Origin: an uncultured Rhodospirillaceae bacterium
GTDB taxonomy: Bacteria; Pseudomonadota; Alphaproteobacteria; Azospirillales; Azospirillaceae
NCBI GenBank assembly: GCA_937927415.1
Contig: CALBDS010000053.1
Location: 124,001 to 188,000, forward strand
DNA: 64,000 nt
Direction: 5' to 3'
Position numbers and translations under genes: made by a program. The notes beneath the pieces are model-generated. The model had not been told where the DNA came from and did no database searches. It was given only the letters and a program-made list of their open reading frames with translations. Below, piece by piece: positions 27,009 through 35,920 of this stretch (the first letter of the stretch is position 1; each line of letters starts with the position of its first letter).

Positions 27009-29534
27009 TCAGAACGGCCGCAGCAGCCGTTCGATATAATCGCGCTCGGGCTGCGGGCGGCTGAACTGGCCGGAGCGGCGTCGCAGCTCGTCCAGGATTT
27101 CGCGGGCGCGCTGAACGTCGGCTTCGGTCGGCACCTTCACATCCTCGCCCAGCCCCTGGCCCATGCTGTTGGAGCGGCGGCCCAGCGGGTCGCGGCCCTG
27201 GCCCATGCGGTTCATGGGCTGGCGGCTGACGCCCATGCCGGGCATTGCCATCATCTGCTGCATCATCTGTTCGGCCAGGGCCTGCAGACCCTGCTGGATG
27301 TTGTCCATCGCCTCGGTCTGCGGCTGGACGGCACCGCCCGGCTGGCCGCGCTGCAGCGCCTCGCGCGCGTCGCGCATGGCGCGTTCGGCGCGGCCCAGGG
27401 GGGCGGGGATGTCGCCCATCTGGTCGCCCAACTGGCGCATCATTTCGCCCAACTGGCGGCGAAGCTGTTCCTGCTGTTCGGCCTGCTTCTGCATCAGCGG
27501 GCTGGCGCTGCTGCCCTGGCGCCCGGCGTTGCGGTTGCGCGGCGACGGGGTGCCCTGGTTCCGCCCGCCCGGCGACGGCATGCCCGACGACGACGGGTCG
27601 GCGCCGCCCTCCATCCCCTCCTGCGACTGGCGGAAGCTCTGGTCGAGAAGGGACTGTTGCTGCTTCGCCAGATCCTGAAGCTGGCGCATCATGGACATGG
27701 CGTCGTTCTGGCCCGCCTGCGGCTGCATGGCGCCCATCTGCATGGACTCCATCATCTGCTGCAACTGGGACAGCATCTGGCGCGCTGCGTCCCGCGCCCC
27801 GGTTTCGGCCAGGGAGCGCATCTGGTCCATCATCCGTTGCAGGTCGCCGGTGTCCATCATCTGCTGCGCCAGTTCCGGCGGGATTTCCGGGATCGTCTCC
27901 CCCCGCTCCAGGGCTTGGCGCAGGTTCTGTTCCATGGCCTGCATCAGCCGGTCCATGGCCTGCTGCAACTCGTCCATCAGCCGCCGCAACTCCTCGTCGG
28001 AGGCGTTGCGGTCCAGCGCCTCGGCCAGCCGGTTCTGGGCATCGCGCACGTCGCGTTGGGCCAGCGACAGCCCACCGTCCTCGATGCGCACCGCGGTTTC
28101 CCACAACAGCGCCTGCAACGCCGGGATGGCCTCGGGGGTGCTGTCGAACACCAGCCGCGCCACCCCCGCCCGCAGGGCCAGAAACACCACGATGTCGCCG
28201 TTGTAGGTGCCGGGCACCGACGAAATCTCCGACAGCGCGCCGGCCACCGGCTCGCGCTGGGTGACGGGGTTGCGGGTCAGGATGCGGCGCTGTTCGATGA
28301 TGGCGCGGGCGACGGGGTGATGAAACTCCCGTTCCGGCAGCACCATTTCCTGGCTGTCGGACAGGCCGATCTGCCCCGCCCCGTCGGTCGCCGCCAACTG
28401 CACCCACACCGGCAGCCCGGCCCACGGGTGGGCGGTCAGGTCGTGGGTGGCGGTGGCGTGGGTTTCCTTGGGCGCGCTGCCGCCCAGCGGCAGGGGCAGT
28501 TCCAGCGGCGGTTCGCCGGCCCGGTCCTGCAGCGTCACCAGCATTCCCGCCTTGGCCAGCCCGTAATCGTCGCGGGCGGCGAATTCCACCCGCACCATGC
28601 CCCGCTCGGTGGCCGCCGGCGGGGTGACGAAGGCGATGGACGGGGCCGCGTCGGGCACCACCATCAGCGCCCAGCTTCCCAGCGTCCGCCCGCCCTGGGT
28701 CACCGACAGGCGGGTGCCGCCGGTCAGGTCGCGTTCGATCTGGTGGGTGTCGCTGTCCACGGCGGTGAAGGCGTGGGTTCCGCCGTCGCTCCCCCCGTCG
28801 ATGGACAGGCCGGGGGTGCCCAGACCGCCGGCCACCCGCGCCAGCAGCCGCGATCCGGCGGGCACCGTCACCGGGCCGGAGGTGTCGGGTTTGAGGAACA
28901 CCGGCGCCTGCCCGGTGTAGGCCGGCGGGGTGATCCACAGGTCCAGCACCGCCGCCTGCATCACCGCACCGCCGGTCAGCCGCGGCGACACCGCCGCCCG
29001 CAGCCGCGGTTCCCAATCGCCCCAGGTGCCGGCGGCCCCGACGAACAGCAGCAGCAGCGCCGCCATGCGCAGCCCCAGCGGGTCACGGGATGCGACGTTG
29101 GGATGGGGCACGGCCACGCGCAGGCGCCGGACGCGCGCGCGCACCCGTTCCTGATGCAGCGCCCACAGGGCGGCGGCCATGGGGTCGCTGCCGCTGGGCC
29201 GGTCGCGCAGCGTGTGCAGCGGGCGATGGGGCAGGCCGCTGTCGCGTTCCAGCCGGCGGCGGGCATCGTCCTGTCCCGGCAGCCGCACCCGCCGCAACCC
29301 CAGCGCCAGCGTCACAGCGAACCCCGCGGCGAACAGGATCAGAATCGCCAGATGCAGCCAGCCGGGCAGCCGCGGCAGCACGTCGAACAGAGCCACCGCG
29401 GTGAACAGCACCGCCACCGCCGCCGCCGCCCACAGCCCCGGCCACAGGGCTTCCCACACCAGAGCGGCACGGGCGCGCACCAGGGCGCCGCGGGGTTCGG
29501 CGGTAGGGGGGTGGGGGGGTACCGTGTTCGTCAT
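27009..29534 (-). CDS. TIGR02302 family large membrane protein
   Basis: 841 residues from the ATG at 29534 with GGGAGAG upstream. Two hydrophobic helices near 30-80 and one near 160-180 are followed by a large extracytoplasmic region. Residues ~500-840 are rich in Gln and Met (MMDQMRSLAETGARDAARQ) with coiled-coil character, ending in PQPERDYIERLLRPF. This matches the DUF4175/TIGR02302 family, conserved beside lysA and argH in many alphaproteobacteria. Its function is unknown; the size and topology suggest an envelope role. Here a hemerythrin gene has been placed between it and lysA. Confidence 0.9.
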   Translation of the reverse strand: MTNTVPPHPPTAEPRGALVRARAALVWEALWPGLWAAAAVAVLFTAVALFDVLPRLPGWLHLAILILFAAGFAVTLALGLRRVRLPGQDDARRRLERDSGLPHRPLHTLRDRPSGSDPMAAALWALHQERVRARVRRLRVAVPHPNVASRDPLGLRMAALLLLFVGAAGTWGDWEPRLRAAVSPRLTGGAVMQAAVLDLWITPPAYTGQAPVFLKPDTSGPVTVPAGSRLLARVAGGLGTPGLSIDGGSDGGTHAFTAVDSDTHQIERDLTGGTRLSVTQGGRTLGSWALMVVPDAAPSIAFVTPPAATERGMVRVEFAARDDYGLAKAGMLVTLQDRAGEPPLELPLPLGGSAPKETHATATHDLTAHPWAGLPVWVQLAATDGAGQIGLSDSQEMVLPEREFHHPVARAIIEQRRILTRNPVTQREPVAGALSEISSVPGTYNGDIVVFLALRAGVARLVFDSTPEAIPALQALLWETAVRIEDGGLSLAQRDVRDAQNRLAEALDRNASDEELRRLMDELQQAMDRLMQAMEQNLRQALERGETIPEIPPELAQQMMDTGDLQRMMDQMRSLAETGARDAARQMLSQLQQMMESMQMGAMQPQAGQNDAMSMMRQLQDLAKQQQSLLDQSFRQSQEGMEGGADPSSSGMPSPGGRNQGTPSPRNRNAGRQGSSASPLMQKQAEQQEQLRRQLGEMMRQLGDQMGDIPAPLGRAERAMRDAREALQRGQPGGAVQPQTEAMDNIQQGLQALAEQMMQQMMAMPGMGVSRQPMNRMGQGRDPLGRRSNSMGQGLGEDVKVPTEADVQRAREILDELRRRSGQFSRPQPERDYIERLLRPF

Positions 29535-29636
29535 CACCGCTCTCCCGTCCGCTCTGGGGCCGCCCGATCTGGATCCGCCCGCTTTGGATCCGCTGGGCGA
29601 AAGGCTCCGCACCGGCGGCGGGACGGCCGGCGCGAA

Positions 29637-30056
29637 TCAGGATGTGGGGACCGCCTCGGCGTTTGTCTGCCCGTGGGCTTCCAGCCATTCACCGAACCAC
29701 TTGTCCATGACCAAAATATGGCCGCAGAGCCACATCTCCACATAGCTCTGCAGGAAGCTGATATCATCCGGTTCCTGACCCAGCGTTTCGGCGGTCTTGT
29801 GCACGAAATCGGCGAAACTGTCGTGCATGCGCTTGTGCTTGGCGTAATCCGGATACTCCAGCTTGCGCATCATCGCTTCTTCCCGCTGGAAATGGTAACG
29901 GGAATAATCAACCAATTCATGCAAAAAGCGGCGCGCGCCGTCGATGCCGCCGCCCTTGGCCAGGGTGTCGGAGAATTGATTGAAAAGGTGGAACAACGTT
30001 TGGTGATCCTGATCCACCGCACCCAGCCCGATGGCGTAGGTTTCACTCCATTCCAT
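29637..30056 (-). CDS. Bacteriohemerythrin
   Basis: 139 residues, a complete single-domain hemerythrin. The di-iron ligands are all present: His18, His55, Glu59, His74, His78, His113 and Asp118 (HxxxE, HxxxH and HxxxxD patterns). It binds oxygen reversibly at a di-iron centre in the cytosol, in keeping with a microaerobic organism that needs oxygen buffering or sensing. It sits between lysA and the TIGR02302 gene on the same strand. A terminator candidate lies between it and lysA upstream. Confidence 0.95.
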   Translation of the reverse strand: MEWSETYAIGLGAVDQDHQTLFHLFNQFSDTLAKGGGIDGARRFLHELVDYSRYHFQREEAMMRKLEYPDYAKHKRMHDSFADFVHKTAETLGQEPDDISFLQSYVEMWLCGHILVMDKWFGEWLEAHGQTNAEAVPTS

Positions 30057-30123
30057 GGCGTTCGGCTCCCTTGGGCGGCTCTGCTCGCGCTCAGGAAATC
30101 ATAAGCTTTCTTTCTTAATAATG

Positions 30124-30150
30124 AAGGGGCGGCCTTTGGGGCCGCCCCTT
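30124..30150 (-). terminator. Terminator candidate downstream of lysA
   Basis: Perfect 11-bp stem AAGGGGCGGCC (30124-30134) / GGCCGCCCCTT (30140-30150) with a 5-nt loop, followed on the minus strand by TTCATTATT. The tail is only moderately U-rich, so termination may be partial. It separates lysA from the hemerythrin gene. Confidence 0.65.
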
Positions 30151-30180
30151 TGCGTGTCGTGTCTGTCCGGTGCGCCGGTG

Positions 30181-31440
30181 TTACAGCCAGCCGGGCATCC
30201 GCTCGGCGGCCAGGATATCCTCGATGCGCGGGCGGGGGCGGATGACGGCGTAATCGGCGCCGTTGACCATCACCTCGGGCACCAGCGGCCGGGTGTTGTA
30301 GCCCGACGCCATGACGGCGCCATAGGCCCCGGCGGAATCGAACACCACCAGATCCCCCGCGGCCATCGGCGGCAGGGGCCGCTGCAGGGCGAAGGTGTCG
30401 CCGCTTTCGCACACCGGCCCCACCACGTCCATGGGAACGGTGGTGACACCGGGGGCGGCTTCGGCCACCGGGCGGATGCTGTGATAGGAATCGTACAGCG
30501 CCGGGCGGATCAGGTCGTTCATCGCCGCATCGACGATCAGGAACTGGCGGTGCAGCCCCTGCTTCACATAGATGGTGCGGGCGACCAGCACCCCGGCGTT
30601 GCCTACCAGCGTGCGCCCCGGCTCCAGCGTCACATGGCAGCCCAGGTTGCCGGTGATCGAGGTGACCATGGCGGCATAATCAGCGGGCGAGGGCAGGGCT
30701 TCGTCCTTGTAGCGGATGCCCAGGCCGCCGCCCAGGTCCAGCCGGCGGATGTCGTGCCCGTCGTCGCGCAGGGCGTGCAGCAGGTCGGCCACCCGCAGGA
30801 AGGCGGCGCGGAACGGCGCCAGATCGGTCAGCTGCGATCCGATGTGGACCGCGATCCCCACCGGCTTCACCCCCGGCAGGGCCGCCGCCCGCGCATAGAC
30901 CGCGCGGGCGTGGTCGTAATCGATGCCGAACTTGTTTTCCTTCTTGCCGGTGGAAATCTTGGCGTGGGTCTTGGCGTCCACGTCGGGGTTGACGCGGAAG
31001 GCGATGTTGGCGGTGACGCCCATCGCCGTGGCGACCTCGCTCAAGGCTTCCAGTTCGGGGATGGATTCGACGTTGAGCTGGAAGATGCCGGCGCTGAGTG
31101 CTGCGTGCATCTCCGCCCTGGTCTTGCCGATGCCGGAGAAGACGATGCGTTCCGGCGGCACCCCGGCGGCGAGCGCCCGGCGCATTTCCCCTTCCGACAC
31201 CACGTCGGCCCCGGCCCCCTGTTCGGCGAAGGTGCGGATGACGGCAAGGTTGGAATTGGCCTTGACCGCGTAGCACACGCCCACGTCCTGCCCGGCGAAG
31301 GCCCCGGCAAAGGCGGCCCAGTTGGCCCGCAGCGCCGCGCTGGAATAGCAGTAGAACGGCGTGCCCACCGTCTCGGCGATGGTGGTCAGGGCGACATCCT
31401 CGGCGTGGAGGATGCCGTCACGGTATGCGAACACGGTCAT
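30181..31440 (-). CDS. lysA: Diaminopimelate decarboxylase
   Basis: 419 residues from the ATG at 31440. It decarboxylates meso-diaminopimelate to lysine, the last step of lysine synthesis. The PLP lysine is Lys60 in CYAVKANSN. The alanine-racemase-like barrel includes HIGSQL and a Gly-rich phosphate-binding stretch LDLGGGLGI. The CESGD motif near residue 340 and the YNTRP near 385 are active-site signatures. The preceding lipoprotein gene overlaps its start by 4 bp. The order argH-lptM-lysA is conserved in alphaproteobacteria. Confidence 0.97.
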   Translation of the reverse strand: MTVFAYRDGILHAEDVALTTIAETVGTPFYCYSSAALRANWAAFAGAFAGQDVGVCYAVKANSNLAVIRTFAEQGAGADVVSEGEMRRALAAGVPPERIVFSGIGKTRAEMHAALSAGIFQLNVESIPELEALSEVATAMGVTANIAFRVNPDVDAKTHAKISTGKKENKFGIDYDHARAVYARAAALPGVKPVGIAVHIGSQLTDLAPFRAAFLRVADLLHALRDDGHDIRRLDLGGGLGIRYKDEALPSPADYAAMVTSITGNLGCHVTLEPGRTLVGNAGVLVARTIYVKQGLHRQFLIVDAAMNDLIRPALYDSYHSIRPVAEAAPGVTTVPMDVVGPVCESGDTFALQRPLPPMAAGDLVVFDSAGAYGAVMASGYNTRPLVPEVMVNGADYAVIRPRPRIEDILAAERMPGWL

Positions 31441-31655
31441 GGGAACGAAAATCCTGTGCCCGCCTTGCCCGGCTTGGGATCGGTGGACGGGTTGGGGTAG
31501 GTCTGGGGGAAGCGGTCTTCGGCCTTGCCCTGGGGCGGGTCCACCGCCTTGGGCTTCTTGCCGCAGCCGCTCAGCGCCAGGACGAAGGCGACCATGAGGA
31601 CGCACATCGCCAGGCTGACGGCGCGGCGGTGGGTCATGAAGGGCAACAGTGTCAC
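31437..31655 (-). CDS. lptM: Small lipoprotein, LptM-like
   Basis: 72 residues from the GTG at 31655, which overlaps the argH stop (GTGA) and has AAGGAG upstream; an internal ATG at 31637 gives 66 residues. A short charged N-terminus and hydrophobic core precede the lipobox LSGC, followed by Gly-Lys-Lys and a Pro-rich tail ending in GFSFP. Small lipoproteins of this kind between argH and lysA are widespread. LptM in E. coli helps assembly of the LptD lipopolysaccharide translocon; the same role here is inferred. Confidence 0.75.
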   Translation of the reverse strand: MTLLPFMTHRRAVSLAMCVLMVAFVLALSGCGKKPKAVDPPQGKAEDRFPQTYPNPSTDPKPGKAGTGFSFP

Positions 31656-33064
31656 AGGAACCGCTCCTTCGCTGCCTGAACCGCGTCGCGCACCCGCTCC
31701 GGCGCGGTGCCGCCGAAGCTGAGCCGGCTGGCCACCGACGATTCCACCGTCAGAACGCCGTAGATGTCGGCGGTGATGCGCGGCTCGATGGCCTGGAGAA
31801 CCTCCAGCGGCAGGTCGGACAGGCCGGCGCTGCGCTCCTCCGCCGCCTTGACCGCGCGGCCGGTGACGTGGTGGGCGTCGCGGAACGGCATCTTCAGCAC
31901 CCGCACCAGCCAGTCGGCCAGATCGGTGGCGGTCAGGAACCCGCGTTCCGCCGCCGCGCGCATGGCGGCCGGGTTGGGGGTCATGTCGCGGACCATGCCT
32001 TCCATGGCGGCGACGCACAGGGCCAGGGTGTCGTCGGTTTCGAAGACCGGCTCCTTGTCTTCCTGCATGTCCTTGGAATAGGCCAGCGGCAGCCCCTTCA
32101 TCACCACCAGCAGGCCGGACAGCGCGCCGATGACGCGGCCCGACTTGGCGCGCACCAGTTCGGCGGCGTCGGGGTTCTTCTTTTGCGGCATGATCGAACT
32201 GCCGGTGGTGAAGGCGTCCGACAGGCGGATGAAGCGGAACTGGTCCGAACACCACAGCACGATTTCTTCGGCAAAGCGCGACAGATGCACCGCGCAGATG
32301 GACGCCGCCGCCAGATACTCCAGCGCGAAGTCGCGGTCCGACACCGCGTCCAGCGAATTGGCGGTCGGGCGGTCGAAGCCCAGAGCCGCCGCCGTGGCGT
32401 GGCGGTCGATGGGGAAGGGGGTGCCGGCCAGTGCCGCCGATCCCAGCGGGCATTCGTTCATGCGCGCGCGGGCATCGCGGAATCGGCCGCGGTCGCGCCC
32501 GAACATCTCCACATAGGCCAGCAGGTGGTGGCCGAAGGTGACCGGCTGGGCGGCCTGCAGGTGGGTGAAGCCGGGCATCACCGTGTCGGTGTGGGCTTCG
32601 GCCAGCGCGATGAGGGCCGCTTGCAGCGCCGTCAGCCCGGCGTCCATGCGGTCGGCGGCGTCGCGCACCCACAGGCGGAAATCGGTCGCCACCTGATCGT
32701 TGCGCGACCGGGCGGTGTGCAGCCGCTTGGCGGGATCGCCCACCAGTTCGGTCAGGCGGGCTTCCACGTTCATGTGGATGTCCTCCAGCTCGGTCTTGAA
32801 CTGGAAAGCGCCGCTGTCGATCTCCTGCTTCACCCGGTCCAGGCCGTCGCGGATGGCCAGCGCATCGTCGGCGGTGATGATGCCCTGGGCGGCCAGCATG
32901 GCGGCGTGGGCCTTGGATCCGGCGATGTCCTGATCGGCAAGGCGCTTGTCAAAGCCGATGGAGACGTTGATCTTCTCCATGATGGCGGCAGGGCCGCGGG
33001 CGAAGCGGCCCCCCCACATCTGGCTGCTGGCGGGCTGGGTCGTCGGGGTCTGGTCGGCGCTCAT
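31652..33064 (-). CDS. argH: Argininosuccinate lyase
   Basis: 470 residues from the ATG at 33064. It cleaves argininosuccinate to arginine and fumarate, the final arginine-synthesis step. The fumarase-superfamily signature GSSIMPQKKNPD is near residue 285. TARSRNDQVATDFRLW and GFTHLQAAQPVTFGHH give the two other conserved regions. The active-site Ser lies in the GSSIMPQKKN loop. It is divergent from the TlpA-like gene and overlaps the lipoprotein gene at its end. Confidence 0.97.
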   Translation of the reverse strand: MSADQTPTTQPASSQMWGGRFARGPAAIMEKINVSIGFDKRLADQDIAGSKAHAAMLAAQGIITADDALAIRDGLDRVKQEIDSGAFQFKTELEDIHMNVEARLTELVGDPAKRLHTARSRNDQVATDFRLWVRDAADRMDAGLTALQAALIALAEAHTDTVMPGFTHLQAAQPVTFGHHLLAYVEMFGRDRGRFRDARARMNECPLGSAALAGTPFPIDRHATAAALGFDRPTANSLDAVSDRDFALEYLAAASICAVHLSRFAEEIVLWCSDQFRFIRLSDAFTTGSSIMPQKKNPDAAELVRAKSGRVIGALSGLLVVMKGLPLAYSKDMQEDKEPVFETDDTLALCVAAMEGMVRDMTPNPAAMRAAAERGFLTATDLADWLVRVLKMPFRDAHHVTGRAVKAAEERSAGLSDLPLEVLQAIEPRITADIYGVLTVESSVASRLSFGGTAPERVRDAVQAAKERFL

Positions 33065-33108
33065 GGAACGACGGTCACGGCTTTTGTGGCACGGGAAGGC
33101 GAGGTCAA

Positions 33109-33741
33109 ATGAGTATCCGCAGAATGGTGGTGGCCGCAATCTTTTGTGTGGCCGGTGCGACCGCGGTCTGGGTGTGGGCCGGCGCATGGCTGGCCTCCGC
33201 CGGTGCCGCGGCGGCCCCCGCACCGTCCGGCGGGGTTGAGCGGTTCCGCCCCACCGTGCCGCCCAAACCCCTGGCGGACTTCACCTTTACCGATAACGAA
33301 GGGCGCACGCTCACCATCGCCGATTTCAAGGGCAGGGTGGTGCTGTTGAATCTGTGGGCCACATGGTGCGGCCCGTGCGTGAAGGAAATGCCGTCGCTGG
33401 ACCGGCTGCAGGGGGCGCTGGGCGGCGACCGTTTCCAGGTGGTGGCCCTGTCCACCGACCGCACCGCCGGGGCGGCGGTGGTGCCGTTCTACGCCCGGTT
33501 GGGAATCGCCAACCTCGCCGTCTATCTGGACCCCAAGAGTGCCAGCCTGTCGGCACTCGGCCCCCGCGGCCTGCCCACCACCCTGCTGATCGACCCGGAA
33601 GGGCGGGAAGCCGCGCGGCTGGAAGGCGGGGCGGAGTGGGACTCGCCCGAGATGCTGGCCTTCCTGCGCAAGATGGCCGGGGCTGCCGGCGGTGCGGCAT
33701 CGCCGGCCCCGGCGGCGGGGCTGTTCAAGACGGGCGGGTGA
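33109..33741 (+). CDS. TlpA-like thioredoxin-fold thiol-disulfide protein
   Basis: 210 residues. An N-terminal hydrophobic segment (~5-28) serves as signal anchor or signal peptide. A thioredoxin-fold domain (~53-195) has the active site WATWCGPCVKEMPS. The cis-Pro is in GLPTTLLIDPEGR. This is the AhpC-TSA/redoxin TlpA type, which reduces cysteines of periplasmic targets such as apocytochrome c or copper-handling proteins. It is divergent from argH. The C-terminal tail is Ala/Gly/Pro-rich. Confidence 0.9.
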   Translation: MSIRRMVVAAIFCVAGATAVWVWAGAWLASAGAAAAPAPSGGVERFRPTVPPKPLADFTFTDNEGRTLTIADFKGRVVLLNLWATWCGPCVKEMPSLDRLQGALGGDRFQVVALSTDRTAGAAVVPFYARLGIANLAVYLDPKSASLSALGPRGLPTTLLIDPEGREAARLEGGAEWDSPEMLAFLRKMAGAAGGAASPAPAAGLFKTGG

Positions 33742-33756
33742 CCATGGGGCGGGCGA

Positions 33757-33963
33757 TCAGGGGTGGCTTTTGACCTGTTGTCGCTTGGCGCCAAGAGCTT
33801 TCTGGCAATCGGCCACGGCAATGGCTTTCTGGGCCGGATCGGCGATATCGGATGTCGTCATCCGGCAATAGGCTGTGTCCTCAAGCGTCTTGCCTGCATT
33901 CTGCTGTTGGATATAGGTCAAAATCAGGAATACGCCGAAAACAAAAGCAACGATCCAAGGCAT
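33757..33963 (-). CDS. Small single-pass membrane protein
   Basis: 68 residues. A membrane helix at ~3-22 (PWIVAFVFGVFLILTYI) is followed by a soluble tail with two cysteines (YCRMTTSDI, then DCQKALGAK) and a basic C-terminus. Composition and codon-position bias support translation, but the ribosome binding site is weak. No family is recognised. It converges with the TlpA-like gene and lies beyond the hbd terminator, so it needs its own promoter. Confidence 0.5.
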   Translation of the reverse strand: MPWIVAFVFGVFLILTYIQQQNAGKTLEDTAYCRMTTSDIADPAQKAIAVADCQKALGAKRQQVKSHP

Positions 33964-33998
33964 TGGAAGATCCCGTGCAGGGAGTTCTGAGGGCAACG

Positions 33999-34032
33999 AA
34001 AAACCCCCACCTATATTGAAACAGGTGGGGGT
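33999..34032 (-). terminator. Rho-independent terminator of the etf-hbd operon
   Basis: Perfect 10-bp stem ACCCCCACCT (34003-34012) / AGGTGGGGGT (34023-34032) with a 10-nt loop; on the minus strand it is followed by TTTTT. It lies 26 bp beyond the hbd stop. Confidence 0.9.
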
Positions 34033-34058
34033 CTTTGCAGGGTCGAAACAGACGCCGT

Positions 34059-34937
34059 TCAGCGGGTCGGAACCGGCGGGGTCTTGGAATAGTCGTAGAA
34101 GCCGCGACCCACCTTGCGGCCGATCCACCCGGCTTCGACATACTTCACCAGCAGCGGGCAGGGGCGGTACTTGGAGTCGGCCAGACCCTCGTACAGCACC
34201 TGCATCACCGCCAGACAGGTGTCCAGACCGATGAAGTCGGCCAGTTCCAGCGGCCCCATCGGGTGGTTGGCGCCCAGCTTCAGCGCGGTGTCGATGGCCT
34301 CGACGCCGCCCACACCCTCGTACAGGGTATAGACCGCCTCGTTGATCATCGGCAGCAGGATGCGGTTGACGATGAAGGCGGGGAAGTCTTCCGCCACCGC
34401 CGCCGTCTTGCCGATGGCCGCCGTCAGCTCCTTGATGGTGCTGAAGGTTTCCTCGTCCGTGGCGATGCCGCGGATGAGTTCCACCAGTTGCATGACCGGC
34501 ACCGGGTTCATGAAGTGCATGCCCAGGAACTTGGCCGGGCGGTCGGTGCAGGCGGCGAGCCGGGTGATCGAAATCGACGACGTGTTGGTCGCGATCAGGG
34601 CATCGGCCTTGAGGTTCGGGACCAGCTTCTTGAGAATGTCGCGCTTGAGGGCTTCATTCTCGGTCGCGGCTTCGATCACCAGATCGGCATCGGCGAAGAC
34701 GGAGAGATCGGTGCCGGTGGAAATGCGGGCCAGGGCGCCCTGCTTGGCTTCTTCCGTCAGTTTCCCTTTCTGGATCTGACGGTCCATGTTCCGGGCAATG
34801 CCCGCCAGGGCTTTCTGAAGCACCTCTTCCTTGAGGTCCGATACGATGACCTCGTACCCGGACATGGCACAGACATGGGCAATACCGCTGCCCATCTGGC
34901 CGGCACCAATCACACCAATCTTCTTGATCGTCGGCAT
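34059..34937 (-). CDS. hbd: 3-hydroxybutyryl-CoA dehydrogenase
   Basis: 292 residues. It interconverts 3-hydroxybutyryl-CoA and acetoacetyl-CoA with NAD(P). The N-terminal Rossmann motif is IGVIGAGQMGSGIAHVCA. The family signature HFMNPVPVMQLVELI is near residue 140 and the catalytic His lies in it. The C-terminal all-helical 3HCDH domain ends with the GWIGRKVGRGFYDY motif. It follows etfA by 48 bp, so electron-transfer flavoprotein and this enzyme are probably co-transcribed for short-chain acyl-CoA (butanoate or polyhydroxybutyrate) metabolism. Confidence 0.95.
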   Translation of the reverse strand: MPTIKKIGVIGAGQMGSGIAHVCAMSGYEVIVSDLKEEVLQKALAGIARNMDRQIQKGKLTEEAKQGALARISTGTDLSVFADADLVIEAATENEALKRDILKKLVPNLKADALIATNTSSISITRLAACTDRPAKFLGMHFMNPVPVMQLVELIRGIATDEETFSTIKELTAAIGKTAAVAEDFPAFIVNRILLPMINEAVYTLYEGVGGVEAIDTALKLGANHPMGPLELADFIGLDTCLAVMQVLYEGLADSKYRPCPLLVKYVEAGWIGRKVGRGFYDYSKTPPVPTR

Positions 34938-34985
34938 GGAGCTTCCCCGTGCGTCTGAAAGTTTAAGGGGCGTTACTCTCGCACT

Positions 34986-35918
34986 TTATCCAAGCGCGTC
35001 GGTCAGCTCCGGCACCGCCTTGAAGAGGTCGGCGACGAGGCCGTAATCGGCGACCTGGAAGATGGGTGCTTCCTCATCCTTGTTGATGGCGACGATGACC
35101 TTGCTGTCCTTCATGCCGGCCAGGTGCTGGATGGCACCGGAAATGCCGACGGCGATGTACAGCTCGGGCGCCACGATCTTGCCGGTTTGCCCGACTTGGT
35201 AATCATTGGGCACGAAGCCCGCGTCCACCGCGGCGCGGGAGGCACCGACGGCAGCCCCCAGCTTGTCGGCCAGGGCTTCGAGCAGCTTGAAATTGTCGCC
35301 CGACTGCATGCCACGGCCGCCGGACACGATGATCCGGGCCTGGGTCAGTTCGGGACGTTCGGACTTGGTGAGTTCCTGGCCGACGAAACGGGCGGTGGCC
35401 GCAGCCCCGGCCGACGCCACGTCCTCGACCGCCGCCGAACCGCCCTCGGCGGCCGCGGGGTCGAAAGCGGTGGTGCGCACGGTGATGACCTTCACCGCAT
35501 CCGCCGACTGCACGGTGGCGATGGCGTTGCCGGCGTAGACCGGGCGCTCGAAGGTGTCCGGCGCCACCACCGCGGTGATGTCCGACACCGCCGCCACGTC
35601 CAGCAGAGCCGCCACGCGGGGCAGCAGATTCTTGCCCGCCGAGGTCGCCGGGGCCAGGATGTGGCCGTAGCCGGCAGCCAGCGTCACCACCAGCGGCGCG
35701 ACCGCTTCCGGCAACTGGTGGGCCAGATCGGCGGAATCCGCCTTCAGCACCTTGGCGACACCGGCCACCGTGGCCGCCGCGTCCGCCGCCGGGCCGACGC
35801 CCTGGCCGGCGACCAGCACATGCACGTCACCGCCGATTTTGGCGGCGGCGGTGACCGCGTTCAACGTCGCCGGCTTCAGCGAAGCGCCGTCGTGTTCCGC
35901 AACAACGAGAATGGCCAT
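34986..35918 (-). CDS. etfA: Electron transfer flavoprotein subunit alpha
   Basis: 310 residues. It carries FAD and accepts electrons from acyl-CoA dehydrogenases. The C-terminal FAD-binding domain has the conserved stretches SGGRGMQSGDNFKLLEAL, GASRAAVDAGFVPNDYQVGQ and TGKIVAPELYIAVGISGAIQ. It is preceded by etfB, 2 bp upstream, and followed by hbd. The set feeds electrons to ETF-ubiquinone oxidoreductase, encoded elsewhere. Confidence 0.96.
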   Translation of the reverse strand: MAILVVAEHDGASLKPATLNAVTAAAKIGGDVHVLVAGQGVGPAADAAATVAGVAKVLKADSADLAHQLPEAVAPLVVTLAAGYGHILAPATSAGKNLLPRVAALLDVAAVSDITAVVAPDTFERPVYAGNAIATVQSADAVKVITVRTTAFDPAAAEGGSAAVEDVASAGAAATARFVGQELTKSERPELTQARIIVSGGRGMQSGDNFKLLEALADKLGAAVGASRAAVDAGFVPNDYQVGQTGKIVAPELYIAVGISGAIQHLAGMKDSKVIVAINKDEEAPIFQVADYGLVADLFKAVPELTDALG

Positions 35919-35920
35919 GA

